Source: Vreelandella halophila
GTDB taxonomy: Bacteria > Pseudomonadota > Gammaproteobacteria > Pseudomonadales > Oleiphilaceae
Direction of reading: 5' to 3'
NCBI RefSeq assembly: GCF_019903425.1
Contig: NZ_JACHUZ010000013.1
Coordinates: forward strand, 686,087 to 750,086
Length of the DNA stretch: 64,000 bases
Below are positions 9,190 through 17,671 of the stretch, in pieces. The notes beneath the pieces were generated by a model. That model saw only the letters and a list, made by a program, of their open reading frames with translations. It searched no databases and had not been told where the DNA came from. The translations under genes and the position numbers were made by a program. Within the stretch, counting starts at the first letter, position 1, and every line of letters starts with the position of its first letter.

Positions 9190-9870
9190 ATGATCATTCT
9201 GGATATCGACGGAACCCTGATCGACCACGACTCCGCTGAAGAGCAGGCCGCCCGGGAATTCGGCGCCTTCTATGCCGATGCGATTCCGGGATACTCGGCC
9301 GCTACGTTTCCTGGGGTCTGGCGGGGGGCGTCGGAAAAGCACATGGCTGAGTTCCTGGCCGGTGACATCAGTTTTGCCGAGCAAAGGGCCAGGCGGATCC
9401 GGACGGTGCTTGATGACCCATCGCTATCAGAGCGCGATGTGGATGCGGCCTTCAGCCGATATCTGGCCTTCTACGAGGCCGCTTGGGAGCTGTTTCCGGA
9501 CGTGTTGCCGTTTCTTGAGTATTGGTCACATAGGAAAGTTCTTGTGGCCCTTTCGGATGGCTCCCAGGCCCAACAGGAGCGGAAGCTGGAGAAGACTGGT
9601 ATCCGGCATTTCTTCCAGGCAGTGGTTACGGCGGAAAGGGTTGGTGTTGGCAAACCGGATGCCCGTCTTTTCGAGTCGGCGTGTGATCAGGTCGGTGTTC
9701 CTCCTTCTGAGGCCTGCCACATCGGTGACCGTTTGGATAAGGATGCACAAGGTGCCCTGTCAGCGGGTGTTCGCGGTATCTGGCTGAACCGGGAGAAAGC
9801 GACGCCGGTGGACGATGTGGAGATGATCCATTCGTTATCCGAGGCCCGGTTAACAAGGAGTGAGCTGTGA
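9190..9870 (+). CDS. HAD superfamily hydrolase (phosphatase-like)
   Basis: A 226-residue protein with the HAD motifs in order: LDIDGTLID at residues 4-12 (nucleophile Asp and acid/base Asp), VALSDGS near residue 120 (motif II Ser), Lys in GVGKPDARLF, and HIGDRLDKDAQGA (motif IV). The alpha-helical cap between residues 15 and 95 is of the class I type. The substrate is probably a small phosphate ester; it cannot be defined further. Its stop overlaps the next gene by four bases. Confidence 0.85.
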   Translation: MIILDIDGTLIDHDSAEEQAAREFGAFYADAIPGYSAATFPGVWRGASEKHMAEFLAGDISFAEQRARRIRTVLDDPSLSERDVDAAFSRYLAFYEAAWELFPDVLPFLEYWSHRKVLVALSDGSQAQQERKLEKTGIRHFFQAVVTAERVGVGKPDARLFESACDQVGVPPSEACHIGDRLDKDAQGALSAGVRGIWLNREKATPVDDVEMIHSLSEARLTRSEL

Positions 9871-10334
9871 CCTGTCCATTCTGCGAGATCGCAGCGGGCC
9901 AAGCCCCGTGCCACAAGATATGGGAAGACGCGGAGCATATGGCCTTCCTCTCGATTTTTCCGAATACGCCCGGCTTTTCCGTGGTTATCCCGAAACGTCA
10001 TGTCTCCAGCTACCTGTTTGATCAGGAAGATGAGGTGGTTTCCGGGTTGGTCCTGGCCTCAAAGCGGGTGGGGCGTCTGCTTGATCAGGCCCTGGAGGGC
10101 GTTGCGCGAACGGGTCTGATCTTTGAGGGTTATGGCGTTGATCATCTGCACGCGAAGCTGTTCCCGATGCATGGTACGGGGGACAGTTCGGCGTTCAGGC
10201 CCGTTGAATCCAATGTCGACAAGTACTTTGAGCGCTATGAGGGGTACATTTCCTCGCATGATTACAGGCGTGCTGATGACGATGTACTGGGAGCGCTTGC
10301 CGCGAAGATCAGGGAGTACGCAGCAACGGGGTAG
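9867..10334 (+). CDS. HIT family nucleotide-binding protein
   Basis: A 155-residue histidine-triad protein starting with GTG at 9867 in a GTGA overlap with the HAD gene. CPFCEIA at the N-terminus is the usual HIT opening with two cysteines, and VDHLHAKLFPMHG carries the HxHx histidine triad. Such proteins hydrolyse nucleoside phosphoramidates or dinucleoside polyphosphates. Coupling to the HAD hydrolase suggests a joint role in nucleotide clean-up; that is inference. Confidence 0.85.
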   Translation: MTCPFCEIAAGQAPCHKIWEDAEHMAFLSIFPNTPGFSVVIPKRHVSSYLFDQEDEVVSGLVLASKRVGRLLDQALEGVARTGLIFEGYGVDHLHAKLFPMHGTGDSSAFRPVESNVDKYFERYEGYISSHDYRRADDDVLGALAAKIREYAATG

Positions 10335-10416
10335 TCCAGTTGCCCCTCAGGCGCCAAACCTGCTCGCTATGCGTTAGAGTAAAGCTTTGGGTGTTTAGAG
10401 GTCGGAGCTGGTATCC

Positions 10417-10881
10417 GTGCGAATACTCTGCGACGAAATGCTCAACGGCATCGCCCAGTGGCTGCGTGTTGCAGGGTATGACACCACGGTGCCCACGCCC
10501 GGGCTCCCAGACGATCAACTGATGAATCGCGCCCGTGCCGAGGGGCGCTGGCTGGTGACTGCTGATTCCGATCTGCTGGGGTTTTCGGAGGCGGCCGATT
10601 ATGTCATCTATCTGCAGGGCGGCGATGACGAGGCGCGTTTGCGGGAGCTGACCCAGAGGCTGGACCTGGATTGGTGCCGGGCGCCCTTCACGCGCTGCAA
10701 GAACTGCAACGCCCTTTTGCACGAGGCCAGCGATTGGGAAGTGGCGCATTACTACCCCGGTTCCATCCGGCTGGATGGGCAGAGTGTCTGGGCCTGTTCG
10801 AGTTGCTGCCAGCTGTTCTGGGAGGGCAGCCATGTGCGGCGGATGCGAGCCCAGCTGGAAGCCATGAACCGTTGGCGGTGA
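10417..10881 (+). CDS. Mut7-C RNase domain protein with zinc ribbon
   Basis: A 154-residue protein starting at GTG 10417. The N-terminal half has the PIN-like Mut7-C pattern: CDEML near the start, LMNRARAEGRWLVTADSDLL in the middle. The C-terminal half holds a zinc ribbon of two Cys pairs (CKNCN and CSSCC) spaced about 40 residues apart. By family it is a predicted metal-dependent ribonuclease; no substrate is known. Confidence 0.8.
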   Translation: MRILCDEMLNGIAQWLRVAGYDTTVPTPGLPDDQLMNRARAEGRWLVTADSDLLGFSEAADYVIYLQGGDDEARLRELTQRLDLDWCRAPFTRCKNCNALLHEASDWEVAHYYPGSIRLDGQSVWACSSCCQLFWEGSHVRRMRAQLEAMNRWR

Positions 10882-10935
10882 GGGCACGGTTTTAGGCATG
10901 ATTGGCGCCAGTTAGACGAGGCAGGAGGCGGATTC

Positions 10936-11175
10936 TTGGATATCGAACGTGATACGCGAAACGTCATCAAGGTCCTGGTGCAGGACTACAGCTGGATCCA
11001 CCTGACGCTGGGCCTGCTCGGCAACCTGACGTTTTTCATTGGCAGTGCCCTCTTCCTCCCGTCCCTGGAAGAGTACAAAGTGCTGGGCGTCTGGCTGTTC
11101 ATCATTGGTTCCTTTCTCATGCTGATAGGCTCCATCGGGCGGTTCCTGGTGGATATCTGGGAGGAAGAGACCTGA
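10936..11175 (+). CDS. YrhK-like small membrane protein
   Basis: A 79-residue protein with two membrane segments and the pattern of YrhK-domain proteins (WIHLTLGLLGNLTFFIGS, then LGVWLFIIGSFLMLIGS). The start is TTG at 10936, preceded by AGGAGGC at 10923-10929. The role is unknown; YrhK domains are found in small envelope proteins of many bacteria. Confidence 0.7.
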   Translation: MDIERDTRNVIKVLVQDYSWIHLTLGLLGNLTFFIGSALFLPSLEEYKVLGVWLFIIGSFLMLIGSIGRFLVDIWEEET

Positions 11176-11211
11176 TCCTATTCATGTTGGTCGGAAACAG
11201 GGAGCATTGTT

Positions 11212-11889
11212 GTGGAACTGGATCATGTCGTCCCCTGGGGGCGGTCCTTCGCGGAATACCAGCGGATGTTTAACCTGGCGCCCGCCGACCTGGATAAGCG
11301 CATCCTGGGCTGCGGTGATGGCCCCGCCAGCTTCAATGCCACGCTCACGGCCCGCGGTGGCCGGGTGGTGTCCTGCGACCCCGTCTACCGTTTCAGCGCG
11401 GAAGCGATCCGCCGCCGGGTGAATGCGGTCTATCCGGAGATCCTCGCGAAGGTGGGGGCCAACGCTTCGAGTTACCTGTGGGATGAACTCGGTACTGTGG
11501 AGCAGCTTGGCGAGGTCCGGATGGCGGCGATGACGGACTTCCTTGCGGATTTTCCCGAGGGGTGTGAACAGGGGCGTTACCGGGATGCGGCGCTGCCTGA
11601 TCTGCCGTTTGAGGATGCGGCCTTCGACCTCGCGCTCTGTTCCCATTACCTGTTCCTCTACAGCGACCACCTGGATGAAGAAGGGCATCTTCAGGGCATG
11701 CGGGAGCTCTGTCGGGTTGCGAAAGAGGTGAGGGTCTTTCCGTTGGTGGCGCTGAACGGGAACCACTCCAGGCATCTGGAGGCCGTCATGGCGGCGCTGG
11801 CTGATGAGGGAATCCGTACGTCGCTTGAGCCGGTGGATTACCGCTTCCAGAAGGGCGCTACGGAGATGCTGGTGGCAAGGGGAGACTAG
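11212..11889 (+). CDS. SAM-dependent methyltransferase-like protein
   Basis: A 225-residue protein starting with GTG at 11212. Motif I is modified (RILGCGDGPASFNA) and is followed by VSCDPVYRFSAE; LPFEDAAFDLALCSHYLFLYSDHL matches the motif II/III region of class I methyltransferases. The text GDGPASFN identifies a family often annotated only as SAM-dependent methyltransferase. It is unrelated in detail to the methyltransferases at 1 and 13006. The substrate is unknown. Confidence 0.75.
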   Translation: MELDHVVPWGRSFAEYQRMFNLAPADLDKRILGCGDGPASFNATLTARGGRVVSCDPVYRFSAEAIRRRVNAVYPEILAKVGANASSYLWDELGTVEQLGEVRMAAMTDFLADFPEGCEQGRYRDAALPDLPFEDAAFDLALCSHYLFLYSDHLDEEGHLQGMRELCRVAKEVRVFPLVALNGNHSRHLEAVMAALADEGIRTSLEPVDYRFQKGATEMLVARGD

Positions 11890-11928
11890 GGCCGCCGCCC
11901 GGCGACCCAGTCCTGTGGAATCGGCGCT

Positions 11929-12357
11929 TCAGACCGTCACCACCAGCTCCACCGGCACGTTGTTCCGGGTGGCGTTGGAGTATGGGCACACCTGGTGCGC
12001 CTTGTGTACGAGCTCTTCGGCCTGTTGCTGCTCAAGTCCGGGGATGTGCACGTTCAGGGTCACGGCCAGGCCAAAGCCTTCGCCTTCCGGCCCGATGCCC
12101 ACCTGGCCGGTGATGGCGGTTTCCTCCGGCAGCTCAGCCTTGGCCTTGCTGGCGACCAGCTTCAGCGCGCCGAGGAAGCAGGCGGAATAGCCGGCGGCGA
12201 AGAGCTGTTCGGGGTTGGTGCCTTCCCCGCCGGCGCCACCGAGCTCCTTGGGTGTGGTGAGCTTGACGCTGAGCTGACCGTCGTCACTGGCTGCCTTGCC
12301 GTCACGGCCGCCGCTGGCGGTTGCCTGGGCCTGATAAAGGATTTTTTCTGCACCCAT
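11929..12357 (-). CDS. ohr: Organic hydroperoxide resistance protein (OsmC/Ohr family)
   Basis: A 142-residue Ohr peroxidase. The two redox cysteines sit in YSACFLGAL and [11 protein letters not shown], the Ohr signature; the N-terminal Arg of the active site (GGRDGKA) is present. The enzyme reduces organic and fatty-acid hydroperoxides using lipoyl-linked dithiols in the cytosol. It lies directly downstream of a MarR-type gene on the same strand, with a perfect 15-base palindrome 35 bases before its start, so control by OhrR is likely. Confidence 0.92.
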   Translation of the reverse strand: MGAEKILYQAQATASGGRDGKAASDDGQLSVKLTTPKELGGAGGEGTNPEQLFAAGYSACFLGALKLVASKAKAELPEETAITGQVGIGPEGEGFGLAVTLNVHIPGLEQQQAEELVHKAHQVCPYSNATRNNVPVELVVTV

Positions 12358-12391
12358 GATGATTTCTCCTCTCTCTTTCGCTTCGATTGTA

Positions 12392-12406
12392 CGCGATTAA
12401 ATCGCG
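12392..12406. promoter_or_regulatory. OhrR-type operator upstream of ohr
   Basis: CGCGATTAAATCGCG is a perfect palindrome about a central A, 35 bases before the ohr start codon. A second partly matching element, CGATTTAAAT, follows at 12409-12418. The same core occurs upstream of the ohrR gene. Known OhrR operators are AT-rich palindromes of similar size; binding is inferred. Confidence 0.65.
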
Positions 12407-12433
12407 CACGATTTAAATAATCCAAAAAATGCC

Positions 12434-12883
12434 TCAGCTGGCCAGCCGCTCCCGCAGGTTGTGCAGGTCGTCCCGCAGCCGTTCCAGCTCGTCCGGGCTG
12501 CACTGCGCGGCACACATGACGGACTCCGGCACGGCCTCGGCCTTCTCGCGGAGCTTGTGGCCCTGCTCCGTGAGCACCACGGCGACCTGGCGCTCATCCT
12601 GGCGGCTGCGCTGGCGTTGCAGCAGGCCCGCCCCTTCCAGCCGCTTGAGCAATGGGGTGAGCGTGGCCGAATCCAGGAAGAGCCGCTCGCCGATGCCCGA
12701 GACGGTCTGGCCGTCCTGTTCCCAAAGCACGAGCATGACCAGGTACTGCGGGTAAGTCAGGTCCAGCTCCCGCAGCAGCTTCCGATAGACCTTGCTCATG
12801 GCCAGCTGCGCGGAATACAGGGCAAAGCAGACCTGTCGGTCCAGCGCCAGAAGGCTTTCCTGTGAGTCGTTGCTGTCAGTCAT
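12434..12883 (-). CDS. ohrR: MarR family regulator, OhrR-like peroxide sensor
   Basis: A 149-residue winged-helix protein from the ATG at 12883 (MTDSNDS); longer readings run into the promoter and its palindrome. The conserved peroxide-sensing cysteine is in [12 protein letters not shown], and the wing region [17 protein letters not shown] is typical of MarR. Further cysteines near the C-terminus (MCAAQC) could form the disulfide of two-Cys OhrR types. It should repress ohr and itself until oxidised by organic peroxide. Confidence 0.88.
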   Translation of the reverse strand: MTDSNDSQESLLALDRQVCFALYSAQLAMSKVYRKLLRELDLTYPQYLVMLVLWEQDGQTVSGIGERLFLDSATLTPLLKRLEGAGLLQRQRSRQDERQVAVVLTEQGHKLREKAEAVPESVMCAAQCSPDELERLRDDLHNLRERLAS

Positions 12884-12904
12884 AGATCGCATTTTAGATA
12901 GCGC

Positions 12905-12917
12905 GCGATTAAATCGC
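12905..12917. promoter_or_regulatory. OhrR-type operator upstream of ohrR
   Basis: GCGATTAAATCGC repeats the core of the ohr operator, 22 bases before the ohrR start codon. Two copies of the same 13-base palindrome in front of the two genes of a sensor/enzyme pair support autoregulation. Confidence 0.6.
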
Positions 12918-13005
12918 AAGCATGGAATCAATGGCAGGGCATCGATCATTGGTATAGTGGCGCCAACCAACAAACGCAGAACAACCGGAAAAGGACTCGA
13001 ATGCC

Positions 13006-13650
13006 ATGACGGACAGGACCATCACCAAGACCGAGATCCTCAACAAGGTCTACACGGCGGATGACCACGAAAAGCTGATGGACGCCTACAAGGACTGGGC
13101 GGCCGATTACGACAGCGACCTGGAAGAGCTGGGCTACGTGGCTCACATCACCAGCGCCAAGGCCCTGGATCAGGCGCTTGGCGGGAATCATGATGCAGTG
13201 ATCCTGGACGCCGGCAGCGGTACGGGGCTGGTGGGCGAAGAGCTGGGCAAGCTGGGCTATCGCACCACGGATGCGCTGGACTATTCCCAGGACATGCTGG
13301 ACCAGGCGGAGACCAAGAACGTTTACCGCAAGCTGATCCAGGCGGACATGAAGGAACCCCTGCCGCTGGAAGACAGTGCTTACGATGCCGTCGTCTGCAC
13401 CGGCACCTTTACCTACGGCCACATTACCGCGGATGGCTTCGACGAGCTGATCCGTGTTACCCGCCCGGGCGGCATGATCGTGTTCACCGTGCGCGAGGGC
13501 GCCTACGAGGAATACGGCTACCGGAAGAAGATGCTGGACCTGGAGGTTCAGGGCACCTGGGAGCTGGTGAGCTTCTACGACACGCCCTACCAGATCGAGG
13601 AAGGCAACACCTGCAAGATGTGCACTTACCGGGTGTGCGATCCCGCCTGA
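13006..13650 (+). CDS. Class I SAM-dependent methyltransferase
   Basis: A 214-residue methyltransferase with motif I LDAGSGTGLVGEEL, then DALDYSQDMLDQAE, and CTGTFTYGHI followed by RPGGMIVFTVREG. This resembles the METTL27/WBSCR27-like group; the substrate is not known. The last 190 coding bases before the final four codons recur at 20245-20434. In this copy the protein ends with DPA; in the remnant copy the stop follows directly after the shared Cys. The gene is therefore the left border of the ethanolamine island. Confidence 0.85.
   Translation: MTDRTITKTEILNKVYTADDHEKLMDAYKDWAADYDSDLEELGYVAHITSAKALDQALGGNHDAVILDAGSGTGLVGEELGKLGYRTTDALDYSQDMLDQAETKNVYRKLIQADMKEPLPLEDSAYDAVVCTGTFTYGHITADGFDELIRVTRPGGMIVFTVREGAYEEYGYRKKMLDLEVQGTWELVSFYDTPYQIEEGNTCKMCTYRVCDPA
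13449..13638 (+). repeat. Left copy of 190-bp direct repeat flanking the ethanolamine island
   Basis: This stretch of the methyltransferase gene matches 20245-20434 without gaps. I count seven mismatches in 190 bases, and all seven are synonymous third-position changes. Confidence 0.92.
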
Positions 13651-13673
13651 TGTGGCGACCAAAGGGGCAGAGT

Positions 13674-13706
13674 GAAAGGGCCCTTGGCTGGCCCAAGAGC
13701 CCTTTC
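13674..13706. terminator. Stem-loop between convergent genes
   Basis: GAAAGGGC at 13674-13681 pairs with GCCCTTTC at 13699-13706, with inner pairing of CTTGG and CCAAG. It lies between the methyltransferase stop and the convergent aldehyde dehydrogenase stop and could serve both directions. There is no strong T-run. Confidence 0.55.
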
Positions 13707-13719
13707 AACGCCACTTGTC

Positions 13720-15240
13720 CTAGAAGAAACCCATGGGGTCCGTATCGTAACTCACCAGCAGATTCTTGGTCTGTTGGTAGTGGTCCAGGGTCATCTTATG
13801 GTTTTCCCGACCCACCCCGGATTTCTTATAACCGCCAAAGGCGGCGTGAGCAGGGTACTGGTGGTAACAGTTAGTCCAGACACGCCCGGCCTGAATGGCT
13901 CGACCCAAGCGGTACGCCCGGTTGATGTCCCGGGTCCAGAGGCCTGCACCTAGTCCAAACTCGGTATCATTGGCGATCTTCAGCGCTTCTTCCTCATCCT
14001 TGAAGGTTGTTACACCGACCACGGGTCCAAAGATTTCTTCCTGGAAGGTGCGCATTTGGTTGCTGCCCTTGAGCAATGTTGGCTGAATGTAGAAACCGTT
14101 GGCGTACTCGCCGCCCAGTTCTTCATGCCAGCCTCCGGTCAGCACTTCGGCGCCTTCCTGTTTGCCAATCTCTAGGTAGGACATGATCTGGTCAAACTGC
14201 TCGCGACTTACTTGTGCACCCACCTGAACGTCCGTATCCAACGGGTTACCCCGTTTGATGTTCTTGACGCGTTCGATCACCATTGCCATGAATTCGTCAT
14301 ACATGTCTTCCTGGATAAGCGCCCGTGATGGGCAGGTGCAGACCTCTCCCTGGTTAAAGAAGGCCAGCGCGAGACCTTCCACACATTTGTCGATGAACTC
14401 CGGCTCAGCCTTCATCACATCAGAGAAGTAGATGTTGGGGGACTTGCCGCCCAGCTCGACAGTGGAGGGAATAATGTTCTGGGCGGCGGCTTTCATGATA
14501 TGAGCGCCCACCGGTGTGGAGCCGGTAAAGGCAATCTTGGCGATGCGTGGGCTTGTGGCCAGGGCCTGCCCCGCTTCCGAACCGTAGCCGTTGACGATGT
14601 TGAGTACGCCCGGGGGCAGCAGGTCAGCAATCAGTTCCATCAGGATCAGGATACTGGCCGGTGTCTGCTCTGCCGGTTTCATGACGGTGCAGTTGCCCGC
14701 AGCCAGGCAGGGTGCCAACTTCCAGGCCGCCATCAGCAAAGGGAAGTTCCAGGGGATGATCTGGCCTACAACCCCGAGCGGCTCATGGTAGTGATACGCC
14801 ACCGTATTAGCATCGATCGCGCTGGAGGTATCTTCCTGGGCCCGGATGCAGCCGGCGAAATAGCGAAAGTGATCCACAGCCAGAGGCACATCGGCGTTTA
14901 GGGTTTCGCGTACAGCCTTGCCGTTATCCCAGGTATCGGCAACGGCCAGCATTTCGGTGTTCTGCTCGATGCGGTCCGCAATCTTAAGGAGCAGGTTCGA
15001 GCGTTCGGTGGTCGAAGTCTTTCCCCATTGCGGCGCGGCCTTGTGGGCGGCGTCGAGGGCAAGCTCTATGTCTTCCGCCGTCGAGCGTGGTATCTCACAG
15101 ATGGTCTTACCGGTGACTGGTGTGATGTTCTCGAAATAGGCGCCTTTAACGGGAGCAACCCATTCACCACCAATGAAGTTGCCATAGCGTGATTGGAAAG
15201 AGACGGTCGAACCTTGTTCGCCTGGATTTTTATAGATCAT
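13720..15240 (-). CDS. exaC: Aldehyde dehydrogenase (acetaldehyde dehydrogenase, ExaC/AldB type)
   Basis: A 506-residue NAD(P)-dependent aldehyde dehydrogenase. Visible are [14 protein letters not shown] (cofactor), [11 protein letters not shown] with the general-base Glu, and [12 protein letters not shown] with the nucleophile Cys; the C-terminus ending GFF is typical of the ExaC/AldB group. In this cluster it would oxidise acetaldehyde released by ethanolamine ammonia-lyase to acetate. It is the last gene of the eutB-eutC-permease-aldehyde dehydrogenase series, separated from the permease by 137 bases with a hairpin. The symbol is by similarity of type. Confidence 0.88.
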   Translation of the reverse strand: MIYKNPGEQGSTVSFQSRYGNFIGGEWVAPVKGAYFENITPVTGKTICEIPRSTAEDIELALDAAHKAAPQWGKTSTTERSNLLLKIADRIEQNTEMLAVADTWDNGKAVRETLNADVPLAVDHFRYFAGCIRAQEDTSSAIDANTVAYHYHEPLGVVGQIIPWNFPLLMAAWKLAPCLAAGNCTVMKPAEQTPASILILMELIADLLPPGVLNIVNGYGSEAGQALATSPRIAKIAFTGSTPVGAHIMKAAAQNIIPSTVELGGKSPNIYFSDVMKAEPEFIDKCVEGLALAFFNQGEVCTCPSRALIQEDMYDEFMAMVIERVKNIKRGNPLDTDVQVGAQVSREQFDQIMSYLEIGKQEGAEVLTGGWHEELGGEYANGFYIQPTLLKGSNQMRTFQEEIFGPVVGVTTFKDEEEALKIANDTEFGLGAGLWTRDINRAYRLGRAIQAGRVWTNCYHQYPAHAAFGGYKKSGVGRENHKMTLDHYQQTKNLLVSYDTDPMGFF

Positions 15241-15260
15241 GTCTCATCCTTATTGTTTGA

Positions 15261-15280
15261 CCCCGCCATTCGCGGCGGGG
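15261..15280. terminator. GC-rich hairpin between permease and aldehyde dehydrogenase genes
   Basis: CCCCGCC at 15261-15267 pairs exactly with GGCGGGG at 15274-15280 across a six-base loop. Read on the operon strand there is no T-run after it, so it may reduce read-through or stabilise an mRNA end rather than terminate fully. Confidence 0.4.
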
Positions 15281-15377
15281 CGGTTTTGGGGAAGATGTCA
15301 TTCCAGCCTTGCAAGAGTGCTGGCTCGAATGACCGGTGCACGGAATGTTTTTCCTGATCCGTTGGCGGCTCCGGTTC

Positions 15378-16805
15378 CTATGAAACAGTGCCGGCTGTTA
15401 ACTCGCTTTCTAGGTCATGCTCTGCATGTTCAAGGAGTTCGAACTCTTCCTGGGCCGTGTTGGCCACCAGGTGATTTCTGCTGTGGAGGAAGTAATACAG
15501 CGCCCCGAGTGCGTAGAGCACCATCGTGTAGTAGAACGCTTTCGGGTCGAAGGCGTAGACGCCGGTAAACGCTACCAGCGATAGCACCAATGCCACCCCT
15601 GACGTAAAGACACCGCCAGGTGTCCTGTAGGGCCGCTCGAGGTCAGGCTGTTGAACACGCAGCAGGATATGACTCAGTGCCATAAGTCCGTAGGACATGG
15701 TTGCGCCAACTACAGCCATGGCCAGGATCAGATCCCCTTTGCCGCTCAGTGATACCAAAAAGCCCAGGAGGCCGGGCACGATCAGAGCCCAGTAGGGCGT
15801 CTTGCGCTTACCAGTCAGTGAGAGAGTTTTGGGGAGATACCCTGCACGTGAGAGAGCAAAGATCATGCGGCTGTAACCGAATATGATCGAGAAAAAGGAC
15901 GCGATCAGACCGGCCAGCCCGAGGACATTGACTACCATTGCCAGCGTCTCGTTACCGGTGGCCTGGAGGGCATGAACAAGCGGCACCCCGCTTTCGCCGA
16001 TCATGTCGGCGCCGGCCGCACCGGCCAACAGGAAGACGACGAGCAGGGCTGTGAACACCAGGAACCCCATGGCTCCAATGATCCCCTTGGGCACGTCTTT
16101 GGCTGGGTTCTTGGCCTCTTCGGCGCCAAGCGGTACGCCTTCCACCGCGAGGAACAGCCACATCGCAAATGGCAAGGCGGCCCAGATGCCATACCAGCCA
16201 AACGGGAGGAACGCCGAGGCACCGGCGGCATCGGTGACCGGGATGTTGAACAGGTTGGCGGTGTCAAAATCACCCACCAATGCGACAGCCGTGGCGAGAA
16301 TCGCAAAAACTGCCAGTCCACTGATGGCCATCATGACCTTCAGGGCTTCACCGACACCAATGATGTGGATGCCTATGAAAACACCGTAAAACGCGGCGTA
16401 AACCCAGGGGCCATTAATGCCAAGAAGCTCTTCAACAGCAGCGCCGATAAAGGTCACTATTGCCGCCGGCGCAAGTGCGTATTCAATCAGCACTGCAAGA
16501 CCAGTCAGGTAGCCACCTGCGGGGCCCATGACTTGCCTTGCGAAGCTGTAACCGCCGCCAGCTGTGGGAATTGCCGCTGACATTTCAGCGAGGGATAAAA
16601 CCAGGGTGAAGTACATTGTGCCCATAAGGGCCGCAGCGATGGCGTAACCGCCCCAACCCGCCTGAGCAATTCCAAAGTTCCAACCAGCAAAGTCACCGGA
16701 GATAACGTACGAGACGCCCAAGCCTGCCAAAAGAATCCATCCGGCGCTGCCGCGTTTCAATTGACGTTGGGCAAGGTATTCCTGATCAACCGATTGTTCA
16801 GACAT
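15378..16805 (-). CDS. eat: Ethanolamine permease (APC family)
   Basis: A 475-residue amino acid/polyamine/organocation transporter with about twelve membrane segments. The N-terminal region GVSYVISGDFAGWNFGIAQ is characteristic of the Eat ethanolamine permeases, and SAAIPTAGGGYSFARQVMGP is the usual APC segment. The ATG at 16805 has AGAGG seven bases upstream. Placement between eutC and the aldehyde dehydrogenase gene matches the Pseudomonas gene set for ethanolamine use without a microcompartment. Confidence 0.9.
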   Translation of the reverse strand: MSEQSVDQEYLAQRQLKRGSAGWILLAGLGVSYVISGDFAGWNFGIAQAGWGGYAIAAALMGTMYFTLVLSLAEMSAAIPTAGGGYSFARQVMGPAGGYLTGLAVLIEYALAPAAIVTFIGAAVEELLGINGPWVYAAFYGVFIGIHIIGVGEALKVMMAISGLAVFAILATAVALVGDFDTANLFNIPVTDAAGASAFLPFGWYGIWAALPFAMWLFLAVEGVPLGAEEAKNPAKDVPKGIIGAMGFLVFTALLVVFLLAGAAGADMIGESGVPLVHALQATGNETLAMVVNVLGLAGLIASFFSIIFGYSRMIFALSRAGYLPKTLSLTGKRKTPYWALIVPGLLGFLVSLSGKGDLILAMAVVGATMSYGLMALSHILLRVQQPDLERPYRTPGGVFTSGVALVLSLVAFTGVYAFDPKAFYYTMVLYALGALYYFLHSRNHLVANTAQEEFELLEHAEHDLESELTAGTVS

Positions 16806-16837
16806 TTTCAAACCTCTTGTTGTTTTTGGAAAAATAA

Positions 16838-17671
16838 CTAGGAGACAAGGAAGTTCTTGGACCCGGCCTTATGCTCTATCACATCATCGTCAGTCCTCTC
16901 CTTCAGTTGGACGCCACTCAGTTGCCGCCGGAAAGACTCACTCAGCAGGTGCACGACTCTGCTGCTCGCTTCCGGATATCGAAGGCCGGCCGGTCGGACG
17001 TTGGAGACACAGTTCCGGTCGGCATCGGTCAGCCCGCGACAAGGCCCCCAGGTCAAATAAAGCCCGAGGCTATCCGGGCTGCTCAGGCCCGGGCGTTCAC
17101 CGATGAGCACCAGCACCGCCCTGGCATTCAGTAGCTCGCCCACGTCATCTCCGATCGCGACCCGCCCCTGCTGGACCACGGTCAGGGGAGCCAATTGCCA
17201 GTCGCGATGCTCATCCGCCTCTAGCTCCCCAAGCAGAGCCTCCAGAAATGGCGGTGCATGCGTCTGTACCGCCAGTGCCGAAAGCCCATCCACCATGACT
17301 ATGGCCAGGTCAGAGGCGGTTGCTGGTTGCTCAGTCTGTTGGTGTAGGCGTTGTCGGGATTCGGAAGACAGCACTCGGCCCAGGTCAGGACGTTGCACGT
17401 AGGTCATCCGGTCGGCGGCCTGCGTTTGCAGCTGTAAAGGCGGCTCAATGGTGAAGGGCGACTCAATCGCCATAACCTGCTCACAGAGCGCTTCCACGTT
17501 CAGCGGCCAATGGACGGCATCGCGCGCCTGGGCGTGGGCCATCTGGAACGCCAGAAGCTGATGCGTCGGCAGGCTTACCCCGGTGCAGCCCAAGCCGATG
17601 CGCGCATCCGTGAACGCCTGTAAACGGTCCCAGAGGCTGTCAGTACTGGGAGAATGATTGCCTTCAGTCAT
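16838..17671 (-). CDS. eutC: Ethanolamine ammonia-lyase small subunit
   Basis: A 277-residue EutC. Recognisable parts are DARIGLGCTGVSLPTHQLLAFQ.. at the N-terminal third, given here by its ends, and LVLIGERPGLSSPDSLGLYLTW, also by its ends, near the middle: the GERPGLSSPDSLG motif is diagnostic. With EutB it forms the coenzyme B12-dependent enzyme that splits ethanolamine to acetaldehyde and ammonia. The ATG at 17671 overlaps the eutB stop by eight bases; an upstream ATG at 17692 is possible. Confidence 0.92.
   Translation of the reverse strand: MTEGNHSPSTDSLWDRLQAFTDARIGLGCTGVSLPTHQLLAFQMAHAQARDAVHWPLNVEALCEQVMAIESPFTIEPPLQLQTQAADRMTYVQRPDLGRVLSSESRQRLHQQTEQPATASDLAIVMVDGLSALAVQTHAPPFLEALLGELEADEHRDWQLAPLTVVQQGRVAIGDDVGELLNARAVLVLIGERPGLSSPDSLGLYLTWGPCRGLTDADRNCVSNVRPAGLRYPEASSRVVHLLSESFRRQLSGVQLKERTDDDVIEHKAGSKNFLVS

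Noticed and set aside
11212-13650. The methyltransferases at 11212 and 13006 as a duplicated pair
   Set aside because: Their motif I regions and lengths differ and no shared stretch is seen beyond the fold; only the 20245 fragment is a true copy of the 13006 gene.
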